NCBI GenBank assembly: GCA_031841125.1
Contig: CM063110.1
Coordinates: 53,109,946 to 53,173,945 of the forward strand
Origin: Acanthococcus lagerstroemiae
Lineage: Eukaryota > Arthropoda > Insecta > Hemiptera > Eriococcidae
Length of the DNA stretch: 64,000 nucleotides
Reading direction: 5' to 3'
Shown: in pieces, positions 1 through 13,900 of the stretch
How the letters are laid out: every line of letters begins with the position of its first letter
Numbering within the stretch: the stretch's first letter is position 1
Made by a program: the position numbers and the translations under genes
Notes under the pieces: model-generated
Seen by the model: only the letters and a program-made list of their open reading frames with translations
The model's database searches: none
Told to the model about the DNA's origin: nothing

Positions 1-887
1 TGCGAATTTGAGTTGCGGCGACTGTCGTCGAACTCGAGCAAATTGATTTTATGTGCGGATGTATGAAGGAGAATGCGTGATTAATTTGAGATTAAAACAT
101 TCTCTTGATACAGTCGGCATAAAGGGCATCTTCAAGAGAAAATGCGCCCGACTTGCGTACAGGGATAAGGTATTGGTGTGTTCTCCAGCGTCGGAGCAAC
201 ATCATGTATGCGCCATTGGTAGTCGATTTGTGAGGACTATGTAACTGGTTAGAGTCCTGAATGCTTTTCCTGTGCGTAAGCTTTTGGGTCACTGTATGGC
301 TGAATGGTGACGTGCCCACTTCGCAAACCTTGCGTCTGGGGTTCGAGTTCCACAGCTAGTGATATTCGAATACCCGCGTAAACATTCTAGCGAACACAGC
401 GAGTACAGATCGCGCGCTCTGTAACCCCGCCAGTTTTAACGAACAAGGCATTACAATCAGAGGGCGTGTTACTACCAGATCAAAAAGACTCGATCTTGTG
501 CGTGTGCACGTCGCGGCCGGCGTACTCAGCGTCGTGAAAACATGTGGCTGGTAAGCGAGCTGTATCTGCACACTCTTCGGCACAGAGAAGGAAAACTCCA
601 ACGCAACAAACCATGGAGACAGCAATGGCAAACTACCCCGACTAACTCTGCCCAAGAAAGTTGCGCGTGAGAAATCGCGATCGCCTATGGCCGGCAACGA
701 ATACGTCACCTGAAGACGGAGAAACTTTTCTAAAATTGATATCCCCCTCCCCAGCCTTTTCTTCAGTTATGCCACCTATTACTTGAAAGTACCCGCAAAG
801 CTCAACTGCAAGTATAAGAAAGTAGAGCGTTTTTCTCCGCAAAAGTTGCTGCGTGTGTTGATACATTTTTTGTTGTATTTTTCCCAG
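1..887. other. Intronic sequence upstream of the PSI exon
   Basis: Apart from the tRNA-like unit at 289-361, I see no sema-domain exon, no convincing donor in the required phase 2 and no recognised repeat. It is presumably part of the Sema1a intron preceding the PSI exon. Confidence 0.5.
289..361 (+). repeat. tRNA-like sequence (SINE head or tRNA pseudogene)
   Basis: An A box (TGGCTGAATGG, 298-308) and a B box (GGTTCGAGTTCC, 340-351) are spaced as in a tRNA. The outer seven bases GTCACTG and TAGTGAT pair with wobbles, like an acceptor stem. The T arm has an extra base and the anticodon arm is abnormal, so it is not a working tRNA. It lies in a Sema1a intron region upstream of the PSI exon. 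Confidence 0.45.
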
Positions 888-1033
888 GGAATGCATCGAA
901 CTGCAGGATCCGTACTGTCTGTGGAATACGCGCGAAAGGGAATGCCTTACGCTGCACGACACTGATCTCAAAAATAGCAAATATTTGATCCAGAACGTTA
1001 CCTACGGTCAACATAAAACTTGCATTCACAGTG
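888..1033 (+). CDS. Sema1a: Sema1a exon: PSI domain
   Basis: Acceptor TTTTTCCCAG precedes 888 and donor GTAAGT follows 1033. The reading frame starts at 889 (GAA TGC ATC GAA). It encodes ECIELQDPYCLWN and on to an N-glycosylation-like NVT and HKTCIHS. The LQDPYC.W signature is the plexin-semaphorin-integrin domain. It enters in phase 2 and leaves in phase 1. Confidence 0.92.
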
Positions 1034-1889
1034 GTAAGTGTTAAAAAAAAAAAATCACGCGGCGCGATTTGCAAACGCAAGTGAGTGATGTTTCCTATTC
1101 TCACGCGATATAGAAGTGGCGTGGGTGGTGCTTTTATAATGCGTTTATTTTTAGAATGAACGTATGTATCGCGATTGGATGTAACTTGCATGGCATTAAT
1201 ATAAATCTGTGCTTGGCTGTGTTTTCAGAGTCGATAGATACGAATGAACTGTCGAGCAGAAATGAAGAGAACGTCGATATTGGTAAGTTTCTAAGGATTT
1301 GCTTTCTAATGCCACTGCCATTGAGGAGGTGAACGAAATAAAATACCTTGATAGGCAGCTTCGGTGGAGAATAAATCCCAAAAGTTGAATTTCCTTATGC
1401 ATCATTGATGCTACTCTCCACCAAGGTCACTACATCAAAATTTATGGGGCCATTTATGAAGCGTCTCTGAGATTGTACTCTTGAAGTGGAAGGACTACAA
1501 AAATTCGCACTGAAGCCTTGCAGTCCACTACTTAAGAAATTGAAATTGGTGAAAACTTTGAGAAAAAGTGAGTACTCTTACCAAGCGAATTGCGTATCCT
1601 GGTAATGGTTTATGTACGTTGCCAAACATGGGGGAAATTTGGACTCAAAGTGATGAGGTACAAAATACTTGATTCGCTGAAAATAGTATACAGCTCGAAG
1701 AACCAAAGTTGTGGAATAGAGGCAGTGGAAAACAATTGGATTACCTGACGGCTGTAAATTCTGATCTGAATGAAAGGAGGTGAAGGAGGGGTTGGAAACT
1801 GAAGGGTAGGAAAACGAAAGAAGATCTAGAGTGATCACGAATTTCAAACACAAACTGACTAACTAATTAGTTGAAATCTCAAATAAGAA

Positions 1890-1920
<31 letters not shown>

Positions 1921-4900
1921 CCGCCTCTTCCTCCCACCCTTTTTAACTTACATTACCGTGTATTCCTCGCAAGCTGTGTAATGCTAAAACTTAAGGTCAT
2001 TATCTTCCTCAGTGTAGCACCTACGCAAGTAAAGCACCTCGAGCTCTTTGAATCTGGTCGATTAGGTCTCCGCCGCTCGAAAATAAAGATGCCAAAACTC
2101 AGGAAATATTAAGAATATTTTTACATCCAAACATGGGCTAGGCCTTCTTCCTCAACATTCTCAAAAAAGTATTTCTTCGTTTGAATTTTGTATGGTAGGA
2201 AATGATTTAGTAGTCACCTACATTCTGAGCCATGAATTTTCTTCTACTCGTATGTCTGTGAGAATATCGGAAACATTTTCTAATGCAGCTGTAGAAGAGA
2301 ACATCCACTTCAAAATTTTCAAAACTGTATTCCTTCTACTTTCATTTCCCAGTAGGTCAGTAGGAAATAACGAGTAGGTATAATATCGAACTGGAGAATA
2401 CATCTCCTGTGTATTCATAGACTTGAAAGGTCACATAGTGTATCCAATATTCCTTCCAAATTTGGAATAATTCTGAAATGTGTTCACACCATTAGGAATT
2501 TTTGTTCATCCATTGTAAAGCCATTCAAAAACTATTCCTCCGGATTATGTTTTTTAGCAGGAATATGAAGAGTACTTCTAACGTGTTCTGAAAACAGAAC
2601 CCAAGGAACCACAGTAACACTCTTGTATTTTGTGCTAACCTTTACACAAAACTTTCGAAATTTTCACTCTGTAGGGCAAAATTCTGCATTGAATTGGCTA
2701 AAACCTATTTTAGTAGAATATTGATTCTCTTTCTAGTAAATCCTATTCTATAGACAAGGTCGTACTTTTCTACAAAATGGGCCAATTCCTACTACCCGTT
2801 TAGATGAATCAGAAAATGAAGGAGCGTCCCGAATTTACGGAATCAAACTTCTCTTGTGCTTAGCGGTTTTTAATTCATCATTATGGACCTTTAGGGAAAA
2901 GAAAACTCGGGTTGTCTTAACTTTTTTTTTTTTTTTTTTTTTTTCGTATATGCATACAATATATACATAGATTTTGATAATTTTGAAACTCATGGTACAT
3001 TTGACTTTTTCCACTTTCTTGTGCATTGTTATTTTTTGCTTACAGTTATTCTATATCTCAGATTTTTCCCTCTCACAAAATTCTAGTTGGAAGTTAATTT
3101 ATTTTGTTTTCAATTTTCTAGTCTATTTAAGAGGCTGAATAAATAATGTAATCTTCAGTATTTTCAGAGTTATAGTCTACGTTACAAGCATAGAAAAGCA
3201 TGTATTTAAAATTGCTGGACCTTACCCAATTGAAATTGAAATAACATAATTAATATACAGTTGAACTTCTATAACTCGATGTTCAAGGGAAACATAAATA
3301 AATTTCTTCGAGTTATAGAAGATGTCTGTTAGAGAAGTTGGGATAGAAAAAATTTAAATTATAAAGATCTCTAAAAAAATTGTAAAAAACTTCAAGAAAT
3401 GAAAAGCACAGAAATTTACGACTCCTCCCCCCTCCCCCCAAAAAACTAGTTATAGAGGCTTTGTATTTGGTTCAGAGGAGTAATTGTTTTTAGACTTATT
3501 TTTGGGAATGCAAAGGGAAGTAAAAAAATATTTGGGTTGTAGAGGTTTTCGAGTGAAAGAAGTTCGACTAATCAATATTTGACTATATCAAAAATCCAAG
3601 ACTATTTTCCACTCATGTGACTTGAAAGTAATCAATTGAGAAAGTTTTTAATCACTTTTCAGTCACATATATTAATCACTTTCTTGAAACTTTCATTGGA
3701 AAATTGCGGTCACAATTGTGACCAATCATTTTTCTGTCACCCTCGAAAGTGAGTGGGACGAATTGTCCGTCGGATTTGTTCTTGGAAGATTGAAGACTCT
3801 TTGCACCATGTTTGGGTTCTGTTAATACATAACGTGACTCGTTAAAACGTATAATTAAGACTCTGCTGAGACTTTATTCAAGTTTGTTAAAACTTGCTAG
3901 AACTCTGTTGAAACTAGTGACAACTATTAGGATTTGAAAAAATGCATTCAAATTCAATCAAAACTTGGCAGACCTCTCTGTACTAAAGTTGATCAGGACT
4001 TATTGAGTATTTGTCGTGAGACTTTGGTTAGACTCGGTTGAGGTCTATTAAGACTTCTTAAAAATCTGTTGAGAATTGATGAAATTGTTGTAGTAAGACT
4101 TTTTAAAACTCATTAAGTCATTTCAAAACATTGTCACTAAAACTATTTGAAAATTTGTTAGGACTCGGTTAGGCCTTATTCAGACTTTTGAAAACTCATT
4201 AATATATGTACTTCAAGAATCAGTTAAGACTTGTTCTCGTTGAGATTGATTAAGACTTATTGATTGGGTCAGCCTTTTCCGGCTTACGTTACTCTTCTTC
4301 AGTAGCGCTACAAGAAATTTGCCGCTGTAACCCCCCCCCCCCCTCATTCGTTAAAAATTCAGTTTTATGATTTTGCAAATGTTTTAGGAAAAAATCTAAT
4401 GGATAAAAATTTACTATTTAAAAAAAAAATTATTTTTCCTGATTGACTAAAAATAAAAATCAGTTCTGGAAATTTGCCGCCTTTTAGAAGAAGTGCCGTC
4501 TGGTGACATGTCACACTTGTCTCCCCTCCTAGTTGCGCCACTGCTCTTCCTCCCAAACAAAATTTTTCTTGTACCACAGGAGATTCGTTTATGATTCTTA
4601 TTTTGAATAGGTAGTTCTAGGTTACTTTGAAGTTGAAATTATTATTGAAATTGAATTAAATTAGGTAGTTAATATTTTTTCCTCCGTTTTTTTCCTTTTT
4701 TTCTTTTTTTCTTTTTTTTCTTTTTTGTCTAAAATGAATTTGTAAGTAATGTGCAGGACATGTGATGGATCTGTCCATCAATAACATACTTTTGATGATG
4801 TTTCCCGCTACTGACTCGTGTGCATCTCTCTGCCCATCCTTGTTTAGCCCAAGAGGGTCTGGTTAGCAGGGTGGATAGCACGCATTGGTCTCAGAATCCG

Positions 4901-7900
4901 GAGGCCCTGTGTTCAAGCCCACGTAGCAACTCGCCAGATTTTGATCTATGCCGGTTTTTTGGCCGTAAGGGAAGATGGCTCCAATCTCCAATAGCTCCCC
5001 GACGTCTCTAAGTAATTACTCGAAAGGGCGGATTCCAGGGCTTGGGTTGAGAGCAAATTAGAGAAGAAGGTGATCCTTGTTTAGCCCGTCCATCTTTTTC
5101 TGTAGAAAGTCGCAGTGGACCATTTTGTGAGAATAGGCTTAACATAAACTGGAAAAATTTTTCAAACTCTTTTGAGATTGTTGGATGTAAATGAATGCAT
5201 GAAAACTTTCAGCCCCCCCCCCGTACCTCCATCTGTTTATAAGTAGCTATCGTTAGTCGCGGATTTAGAAAAAGTAGATTGGGGGGTACAGTACAGGCGG
5301 TGCATATTGATTAGCTGTTGCTTTTATGTTGTTAGGGGTGTGGGGCGGGGATGCTCCTGGAAAAATATTTTATCCAATATGGGAAACGTAATGACGAATA
5401 CAATTCATCAGTTTTATTCCTTTTCCCCTATTATTGCGTTACAAATATTCAACTGGGGGGAGGCATGTACCTCATGGCCCCCCTTGAATTCTTCACTGAC
5501 TATCCTGCTGTTGACTTAGAATTTTCCATCAGTATTATATTACACTAAGTTTCCTGTACTTCCCAAAAATGGCTGGTTACAAAATTGACGATCTGTTATT
5601 TTCATTGCGATTATTTGTTCTTGCTAAACATTGTGCCTCTGGTTTTGTTGCAGATTTATCAACGTGCCCTACGTGTACGGAATGCAATGTTATTGAACTG
5701 TGTGCCAGAGGTGAGTTGAATGTTTTTCATCAAGCTGCATCTGTGTGTAATTACGGCAATGAAACTCTGCGACGGTTTCCTCTGTTAACAAATGAGTCGG
5801 TGACTCTAGCTTATACTTCAGTCATATGAATGGTTGACGCTGAAACAGTTAAAGAAGTGGCGCTGCTGTAGAAAGGAAAACAATGACCTGCCAGGAGAGA
5901 CGCGATAACTCCGTGGTCGTAGAAGTGCCTGCGTTTTTTACGTGAACGTGGATAGGAGATTATACTATGGAATTGAATTGAGTAGAGCCTGGGGCAAGTT
6001 TATGTCATGATCTCCATTTTGTTTGTATCGTACTGCGTTGCTGTCTTGCTTAATCGCCACTTCACTGCAAACAACCTCTTGTTGCAGTGTTCATCTTATT
6101 ATACCGAGAGTGCTGTGTCTTATTTAGCCACATGGGTAGTTGGGTACTCAAACTGATTCCAGTTTCTGTTCGAAAATGTTAACATGTATCTTCTAAATTC
6201 TTTCGACCTCTCGCGCGCTCACACTTTCTTTTCTCAAGGCAGCCAAGCAAGCCCGGGTCTCTCGTATTCCTGTGACACAGAAAATCGATTACTTACTCTG
6301 AACATAGTGTTGTCGATCGGACTTCCATATGATTCCGAAGGATGCGAGGTCAACTGCAAAGGGTGTATCGCAGATAGAAGCTCCCTCATTGTTCGGAGAA
6401 AGTGGCCGAGTTCAACCCTCCCTCCCCCAATAAAAAAGTCCCTTCGATAGGCCCTCGCCTACATCTGATCGACGTTCAATTACGGTTCCAATTTTCCCCG
6501 CAAATGGCCGCGTATTATGCCGGATTGCTGCTTATACGTGGTTCCGAGCACGAGTAGATTCCGAAAGTCTCAGACAGATCGTTTTTGTAAGAAAAAAATG
6601 AAAAAGAAAGAAAAAAAGAACGAACGAACATACTTAGTTACTTACATTTGACAAGATGAGTATATACATTTCCATCTCGCCTAACGAATAATAACTACAC
6701 GCGCGTATCCGAAACGAGTAGGAGAACTCAGCGATTCCCTCTACATTGTTATGTCGTCGCGTACCATTTTCACGTAATTAGCATTTAAATCGCACTGCTT
6801 GTTTTTTTTATGACCCCGTGGAGCTTAATAGTATTCGACACATAGAATTTTAAATTTGTATTCAAATGTCTCGTATACGCAGCTCGAGTCGTCGGATAAA
6901 AAATGGACGAAGTGTGTATCGCAATCGTACCTAATAAACATTTTCGTGTACCGATTTGTACTCGTATTTTGGGAAGTGGGCTCAGTTGGGAATCGTAGTC
7001 GTCGTATTCTTAGCGCATCTGTCGTCCAAGTAGATGAATGTTCCAGTTCTCTGGACTGCAGTCTCCTTGTTTACTGTTTCAGCCAGTAATGATGAAACAT
7101 AGGGAGTGTGGACATTATTGGGACTCGTTAAGAGCTGCTAAGATTGATTCAAGGCCTCTTGAACCTCTATTTCGACTTTATATGACTCGTTACTACTGAG
7201 TACGACTCGTCCAAGGCTCCTTAATCGTCCGTTTTTGTATAAGACCGACACGTTAACATTCTCGATAGTTGGTTCAGGCTCTCATTAGCACTGTTGGACT
7301 TACTCAGCCTGGTTGACAGATGTGCGTGGGAATGACTTTTCTGAGAGGGGTCTTGACTTTTCCGACTCAGCTTGTGACTTTGCCTACTGGCAAAATTTGA
7401 AAATAGTCGAGCAAAGAGAAAAGTTTCCATGTCTTAAATTTTGCCCCTCGTAGGGGAATCCAGTTTGGTCAACTGTAATGCGCGATTTCTTCAGACAACG
7501 AACATTTTTGAAATCAACGAGTAAACAAAAAAACTGTCGGTGCATCCCTCTATTCTGAAACCTTATTACTCTTCAGACTCGTTCAGGCTTCTGTATGTTC
7601 AGTTAAAATCCTGTTACGATTCGTTGACGCTATCTGAACGTGATACTTTGATAAGACTCTTCCAGACCTCGTTAAATCTCTTTGACTCTTTTCGAAACTC
7701 GTTAAGCTGGACTCAGAAATTCTCGGAAGAGGCATCCAGGGAGTAATGAGCAGAACTCGCTGTTCGCGAGCAGAGTGAGCGAAACATTTTCAAAATAACG
7801 CAATTTTGATGGCGAAATTTGATCTTCCGGTTTATGCTCCTGAGAAACGAACAAAATGTCGCACAAAAATATAGCGTGTGCTTGTGTTAGGTAAAATGGA

Positions 7901-10900
7901 AGTCACCATTCTTATTCAAAATATCAAAATAGGCCAGCGGAGACCGTATCAAAGGTTGGCTCTCGACCTTTGCAATCAGGCCTGATTATACCTACAGATT
8001 ACGAATGTATGTACCTCGTATGGTTTCTGTCTTGTATTCTAATTCCAAAATTTCGGTTTACAGAAGAAAGTCACCGAGATAAGATCGCCGTCATCTACAT
8101 AACGGATACAATGGGACTGTTGATCGGCTCGTGCGTGGTGGTGACACTGATCGTCGGATTCGCGGCCGGCTACCTGTGTTCGCGGCACTTTCGTGCCGAC
8201 CCTTACTCGAATGTATCGCTTCATCCGAATCATCAGCTTAATAGGTAAGTTGCGTCTTTCCGTGGTCTTGTACTTCAGTGATCGAGATATCAACCGGATT
8301 TTAATATCGATATTGATGATGATGATGATGATGATGATGATTCCTTAGTCTCTCGACTAGTAGGTTGCGTCTCTCCTGTTTTCACTTCACTGTACTAATC
8401 TTGTCATTTTTGAGAAGGATTTACTCTTTGTATCCTTTATTATCTGATCTTCATAACTCATTCTTTGCCTTTCTTTCCAGTTCTTTCCCGCAACCATTCC
8501 CTCTGGCAGTAATAATAATATCCCTAGTTGTCTTATGTTATGACCTATGATTTAGACTTTTCTCTTAACAGTTATACTCCAAATTTCCCTTGTCCTTCCT
8601 GTTCGCCGCAGTACTTCCTCAGTTCTGATCTTTTCTATCCATTTGATTTTCAACATTCTCCGACAGTACCACGTTTCAAAAGCTTCTATCCTTTCTTGTG
8701 TTCCTATTGTCCAGACTCCCAATTATCCGACACCTTCGGGTTAACCGACTCAAATCGACTTCTTTGGATTAACCGACCTCAGCATGTCGAATAATTCGAA
8801 TTGCGTTCAAACCTATACTGCATAGGTATCCTGATTCCCTCCGGCCATTGATGCGACACTCGAAAGGGTAGTTTCCGAGGCCGGGGGTGCGGTGTCTCAG
8901 GAGCTACTGTGGCATGTGTGCATTGCAATACGTGTCACCACACCGCTGCATATCCTAATGATCAAAATTTGTCCATATGTTTGAACATCTCACATAAATG
9001 GCGTAACTCTGCTACAAAAAAGAGAGTGAATAACAGAAAACGTCGAACCTGCATTCCTAAATTTTTCAAAAAGACTTATCCTTTTGCTAGAACGTAAATA
9101 CGGAATTTTTCTCATTTATATTTTCCTAAATTTGTGTAGTGAAATTGACTCGGGTCTGAGAAACACTTGAGGGAGACTTGAGAAGAGCTGTAGGAGAAAG
9201 ACGAAAAATGAATCGCGGGCCTGCGATCCGTTAGAGATCTTCAGGATCAAAAAGAGTCCAAAATGGTAAGACTGACTCGGATCCGGGTCATACTTGTGTG
9301 AGGATGCCAGCGAGGAAAAACGGGTTATTGGACGCTGTTGAGCAAAAACTACTCAAGCGACAAAATCTGTTTTTGAGAAAACGTAACATTAAAAGCCTAT
9401 GAATAATGCTGGTTTACAGACATAGCGTTTACTGATAAGCTTTTTTCAACGTGGATACACATTTTGGTATCTGGGGCCCAATTTTGAAAAATTCTATTTT
9501 GTATGCTCTTTCCAATGATATAATAACTCATTTTGTCGATAAACGTCGCTTGGGTGGATTTTGCTTAACAGCGTCCAACTGTCTGGGAAAAAGTAAAAAG
9601 GGATAGGTGCCCTTCAATGGTCACAAATTTTTCAAAACTGCTGTATCAAAAGAGCGTTGCGTTGCGAAAGAAGCGCTTTTAACAAGACGTTACCGGATTA
9701 ACGCAAAAAGCGACAACGTAACTGTGACAAGTTACTTTTCACTTCTAGTATGGCTGAAAAGTTGCTTTTCACTTGTAATATGACTGAAAAGTTACTTTTT
9801 GCTTGCAGTATAACTGAAAAGTTACTTTTCACTTGTAGTATGACTGAAAAGTTACTTTCACTAGCAGTATGACTAAAAAGTTACTCTTTTCACTTGTAGT
9901 ATGAGTGAAAAGAACGGACGATTTGTTTGCTTATTTTTCCACATGCTTTTGTTCGATATATGTGACCTGCTAGGAAGAAAGGAACCTGTGCTCAAAAATG
10001 TTAATTTTACAAGAGAGCGGACAAACAAAGTTGATAATGTTTTCATGTTATGAAACACTCAACTTTGAAGACTTACAGCAATTTGGGAAAATTTTTTAGA
10101 ATTTTTTTGACAACCGCGCGAAAAAGCGGCCAAAAATTAGTCAAAAACAGTAATCACAAAAATGATTTTTTGCACACAGGTCCCTTCCTTCTTGACAGGT
10201 CTCATATATTCGTTTTGAAATAATATATTACAATTCAGGTATAAAAAGTGAGCTCATTTTTCATGACTTATACATACTTCGTTTTACTTGCCAGCGGCTC
10301 GTTTCGCGCACGTATGTACTCGCCATGAAGAAGCTCACTTTCAATACTTGTGTTGTAATATACAATTTCATGCATCGAAACATCGAAAGTACATTCTTCT
10401 ATAAAGGAACTTAAGAGCGGAAGTGTGCTTTTTCAATCCAAATCAAAAAAGTGACATGAAAACGTGGAAGTATGCTGGAAGTACTTTCCAGTTCAACTTT
10501 TAGTTCCTGTCCTAGAAACTGGAAGTAACACTATGTACAATGTGAGATAATACAGTTTTTTGGTGTATGTATTTAATTGTATTTCCACTACAATTTCAGT
10601 GTCTCTCATTAATAGTTCGTCGATTTCTCGGGTATTCGAGTTTCGAAATACTTTTATCAGTCTATTCAATTATTTTTCGACTCCGGTCTGATTCATATTT
10701 AGACTGATGTGACAATAATATACAATTATCAAGTTCAGGCTATTATGCATGATTCCATTTTAAAACAAAATATCGCTCCAAGGGATGTACATTTGATGGA
10801 TTAGTAATAAAAAATATCTTACCTGACAAGTATAGAAAGTGAGCATGCACACCTCGCACGATTTGCTTCACTTGCTCCGCAGTCTGTCACGCTTTTCGTG

Positions 10901-13900
10901 CGAATGCTCACTTTCAATTCTTGGCGCATAATACTATTTTTATCCTATACAAGCTGCAAAAAGGTAAAACTAACTTTGGTCCAAAAAAGTTGAGATATTT
11001 GAGGAGGGCTCATGAAAGAGGACACCTGGAACAAAATGAGAAGTGTAATACATTGTTCAATCGTTCAACTCATTTTAAATTAACGTTATTCCATTGTAGA
11101 AAAGCGTGCAATGTGTAACGTTAATTGGCACATTTCTATCGTTCATACACTTGACCTTATCATTATTTTCCTACCGTGTATTCAGTTTATTTCAATGTCA
11201 AATTAAAGTTTCCCCTAATTTATATTTATTAAAAATTTTTATAAATTTCGACTCTCTTTCATTTCGCTCTTCTAAACCATCATGGGTGGCAACTTCATAG
11301 CGGTGCTCAGAGGCTCTGGCACCTGATGAGTCTTCGAGCACTACATGGGAAAATTAATATTTTAGGTGGACGGGGAGGATTGAGGTATCTCAAAACACTC
11401 TGTAAGAGAGGAGAGAGTCGAACCAAATCGAACATCACATGAGAAAGTAAAAGTTGCCGCCTGTGTAAACCATGCTCTCATCATATCCTTTCTTCTTTTC
11501 TTTCTCCTACCCTGGCGTTCCTGTCTCCTACTATAATTAGATTTTCTTTTCCTTTTGCCTTGCTTAGTACTTAATCAATTTCTTCGTAAATTCTTTCTAC
11601 TTCCTCGTCACTATTACTTCGTGTTGGCATATAAATTTGGACTACCACTAATGATCCTGGTTCAGCTAAAATTCTCATCATTAATATTTTCTCACTGTGT
11701 TGGGTATAATTTTGCACTCTATTTCCTACAATCTTATTCATAAAAATACTTACGCCTGTTTGCCCTCTTTTTGTTGCTGCACCTCTTGCAGAGACGTATG
11801 GAAGAATTTTCCTCGGGGGGGGGGGGGGTCAAAGTCCCAACTCTGATTCAACTCAAGATTTCCAAGTATCAAAGCAAAAGAAGAAAACCTTTTGACTTGG
11901 GTTTTTTCAACTCTACCGAAATTTTCCAACTCCGCCGGACTGAAATGGTAAATTTTTCCCAATAGCTGAGTTAAGAACTCCTACGGGGAAGCTCCCTCCT
12001 CTCCCCTATCGGTACGTCCGTGACCTCTTGGGTGGTACCTTGCCGAGGTGAGGAGGCTTAAGCGTAAGAAATAAAAATACTCTCTATAAGGTTATATATT
12101 ATCGTTAAAATCGCGACAAAAAGCACCTAGGAGAAGAACAACTCCGGTAGATAAACCCTGTTGAAAGCGATGAAAAACTACAATAGTATCTCTTTCTAGA
12201 AAAAGTAGCTTTTCCAAATATTAATTACTTATGATGACATTCCAACAAGTATAACGTCACAAGCTCCGCATTCGGATGTCCGGGAGAGGGCTATTTAGAG
12301 GAGCATCATCATTGGAAAGTTTTAAAAAGAAAGGCACCGTTAAAATAGAAGCTTGGAATATGAGAAATTTCAATGGAGTTGGAAAATTAGGGAATCTTAA
12401 GAGAGAAATGAAGAGGCTTGACCTAGGAATAGCTGGAATCAGTGAAATAAGGTGGAAAGAGGAGAATGATTTTTGGTCAGGAGACTTCAGAATAATAAAT
12501 ACGAAGGGAATACAAGAGTAAACAGGCATTGGAGTTGTTATGAATAAACAAATAGGTAATAATGTTATAATTATGTGTATTATAAACAATAATAGAGCGG
12601 AAGATTATTCTTAATAAAAATCAATACAAAACCAGTAATGTAATGTCTGCTACCATGACACGTCAGCCACGTTGACACAACCTTCATAACTTTTTTTCTG
12701 TTAGCGCTCCTGGCGTGAAAAAAATCAACGTAATGTAGAATGACATGACCCATCATAATATCCATCATTCGCAGAGATCCGTGGAAAATTAAAAAAAAAA
12801 AATATATATATATAATTTTTTAAAAATTGTCATTTTTTTCAATTTTAATTTTTCCTATGGAGAGGCCGCATGAGAAATAACTTAAAAATGTTGTATCTCG
12901 TTGGAAGACATAAAAGAAAATTGAAAATGAACACTTGGTGGGTTGGTAACACTGCATTGAAAAAAATCCTACTGTGTTGCCTTATCGACACAAATTGATA
13001 GTTGATCACGATGACACAATATAAATGAAAATTTTTGAATGAAATGTGTGTTTCTAGCTTGACTTAACATATTTACTGTGAAAAAATCAACCAAAACTTG
13101 AAAAAAGGATTCATATTACTAAAAATGAATGCGTCACGGTGAACACTTTGAATTTTAGTTTGTGTCACAGTGGCAACTGAGAAACCAATGTGTATATGAA
13201 CCTATCGAATGAGCCATAGAAATCCAAAATTCAACAAATAGTGCCAAAGTTATAGCCCATACAAAAAATGTTGTGTCATGGTGGCAGACATTACCTTACG
13301 TACAACAATAACACTACATAACAATTTGAAATTTTTCAAAAAACAGTGGCATGAGAATACATGATTCTGTAAGTATTTTCAACGAGGAATTTAATGCCGA
13401 CGTTAATTTTTTGATTACAGTTCATATTTTCCCCCTATCATGCAGATTTTAGCATCATCAAGATGATACTACTGATCGAACAACTATACGCGTTAAGTTA
13501 GTATTGTTATCGGTATCAGTGTAGCTATTCCTGCGCGACAAAAAGGAATAAAAAGTGAAAATTTTAATGAAATTTTAATTTTGAATATGAAAAACGAAAG
13601 GTTCTCGATAAAAATGGATAGTGCCAACGTATTCAACATTCAAAATACAGCTAAAATCATATAATTTCATCCCATTGTTTTTTATGCTGTTGTGTAGTGT
13701 AATACAAGTGTATATGGCTACTAATACTCACGAGGACGAAGAGATTGTGAGGAGGCATATGAAGAATTATGTAGAAGAACTTATGAAGCATGTTAGAGGC
13801 GAAGAGAATCTCATTATTATGGGTGATTGGAATGCTAGGGTTGGTGAAGGGAAAGAGGGTAATGTAGTCGAGGATTTTGGATTAGGAGTGAGGAATGTAA

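Noticed and set aside
289..361. Functional tRNA gene
   Set aside because: Paired outer stem and both internal promoter boxes exist, but the T arm has an inserted base and the anticodon arm does not fold normally.
356..709. 117-codon minus-strand frame upstream of Sema1a PSI exon
   Set aside because: No domain or conserved pattern; it overlaps a tRNA-like repeat and intronic sequence.
9731..9911. CRISPR-like array
   Set aside because: Units are contiguous without unique spacers, inside a eukaryotic intron.
12257..12589. 110-codon minus-strand open frame
   Set aside because: Antisense shadow of the LINE endonuclease piece on the plus strand.
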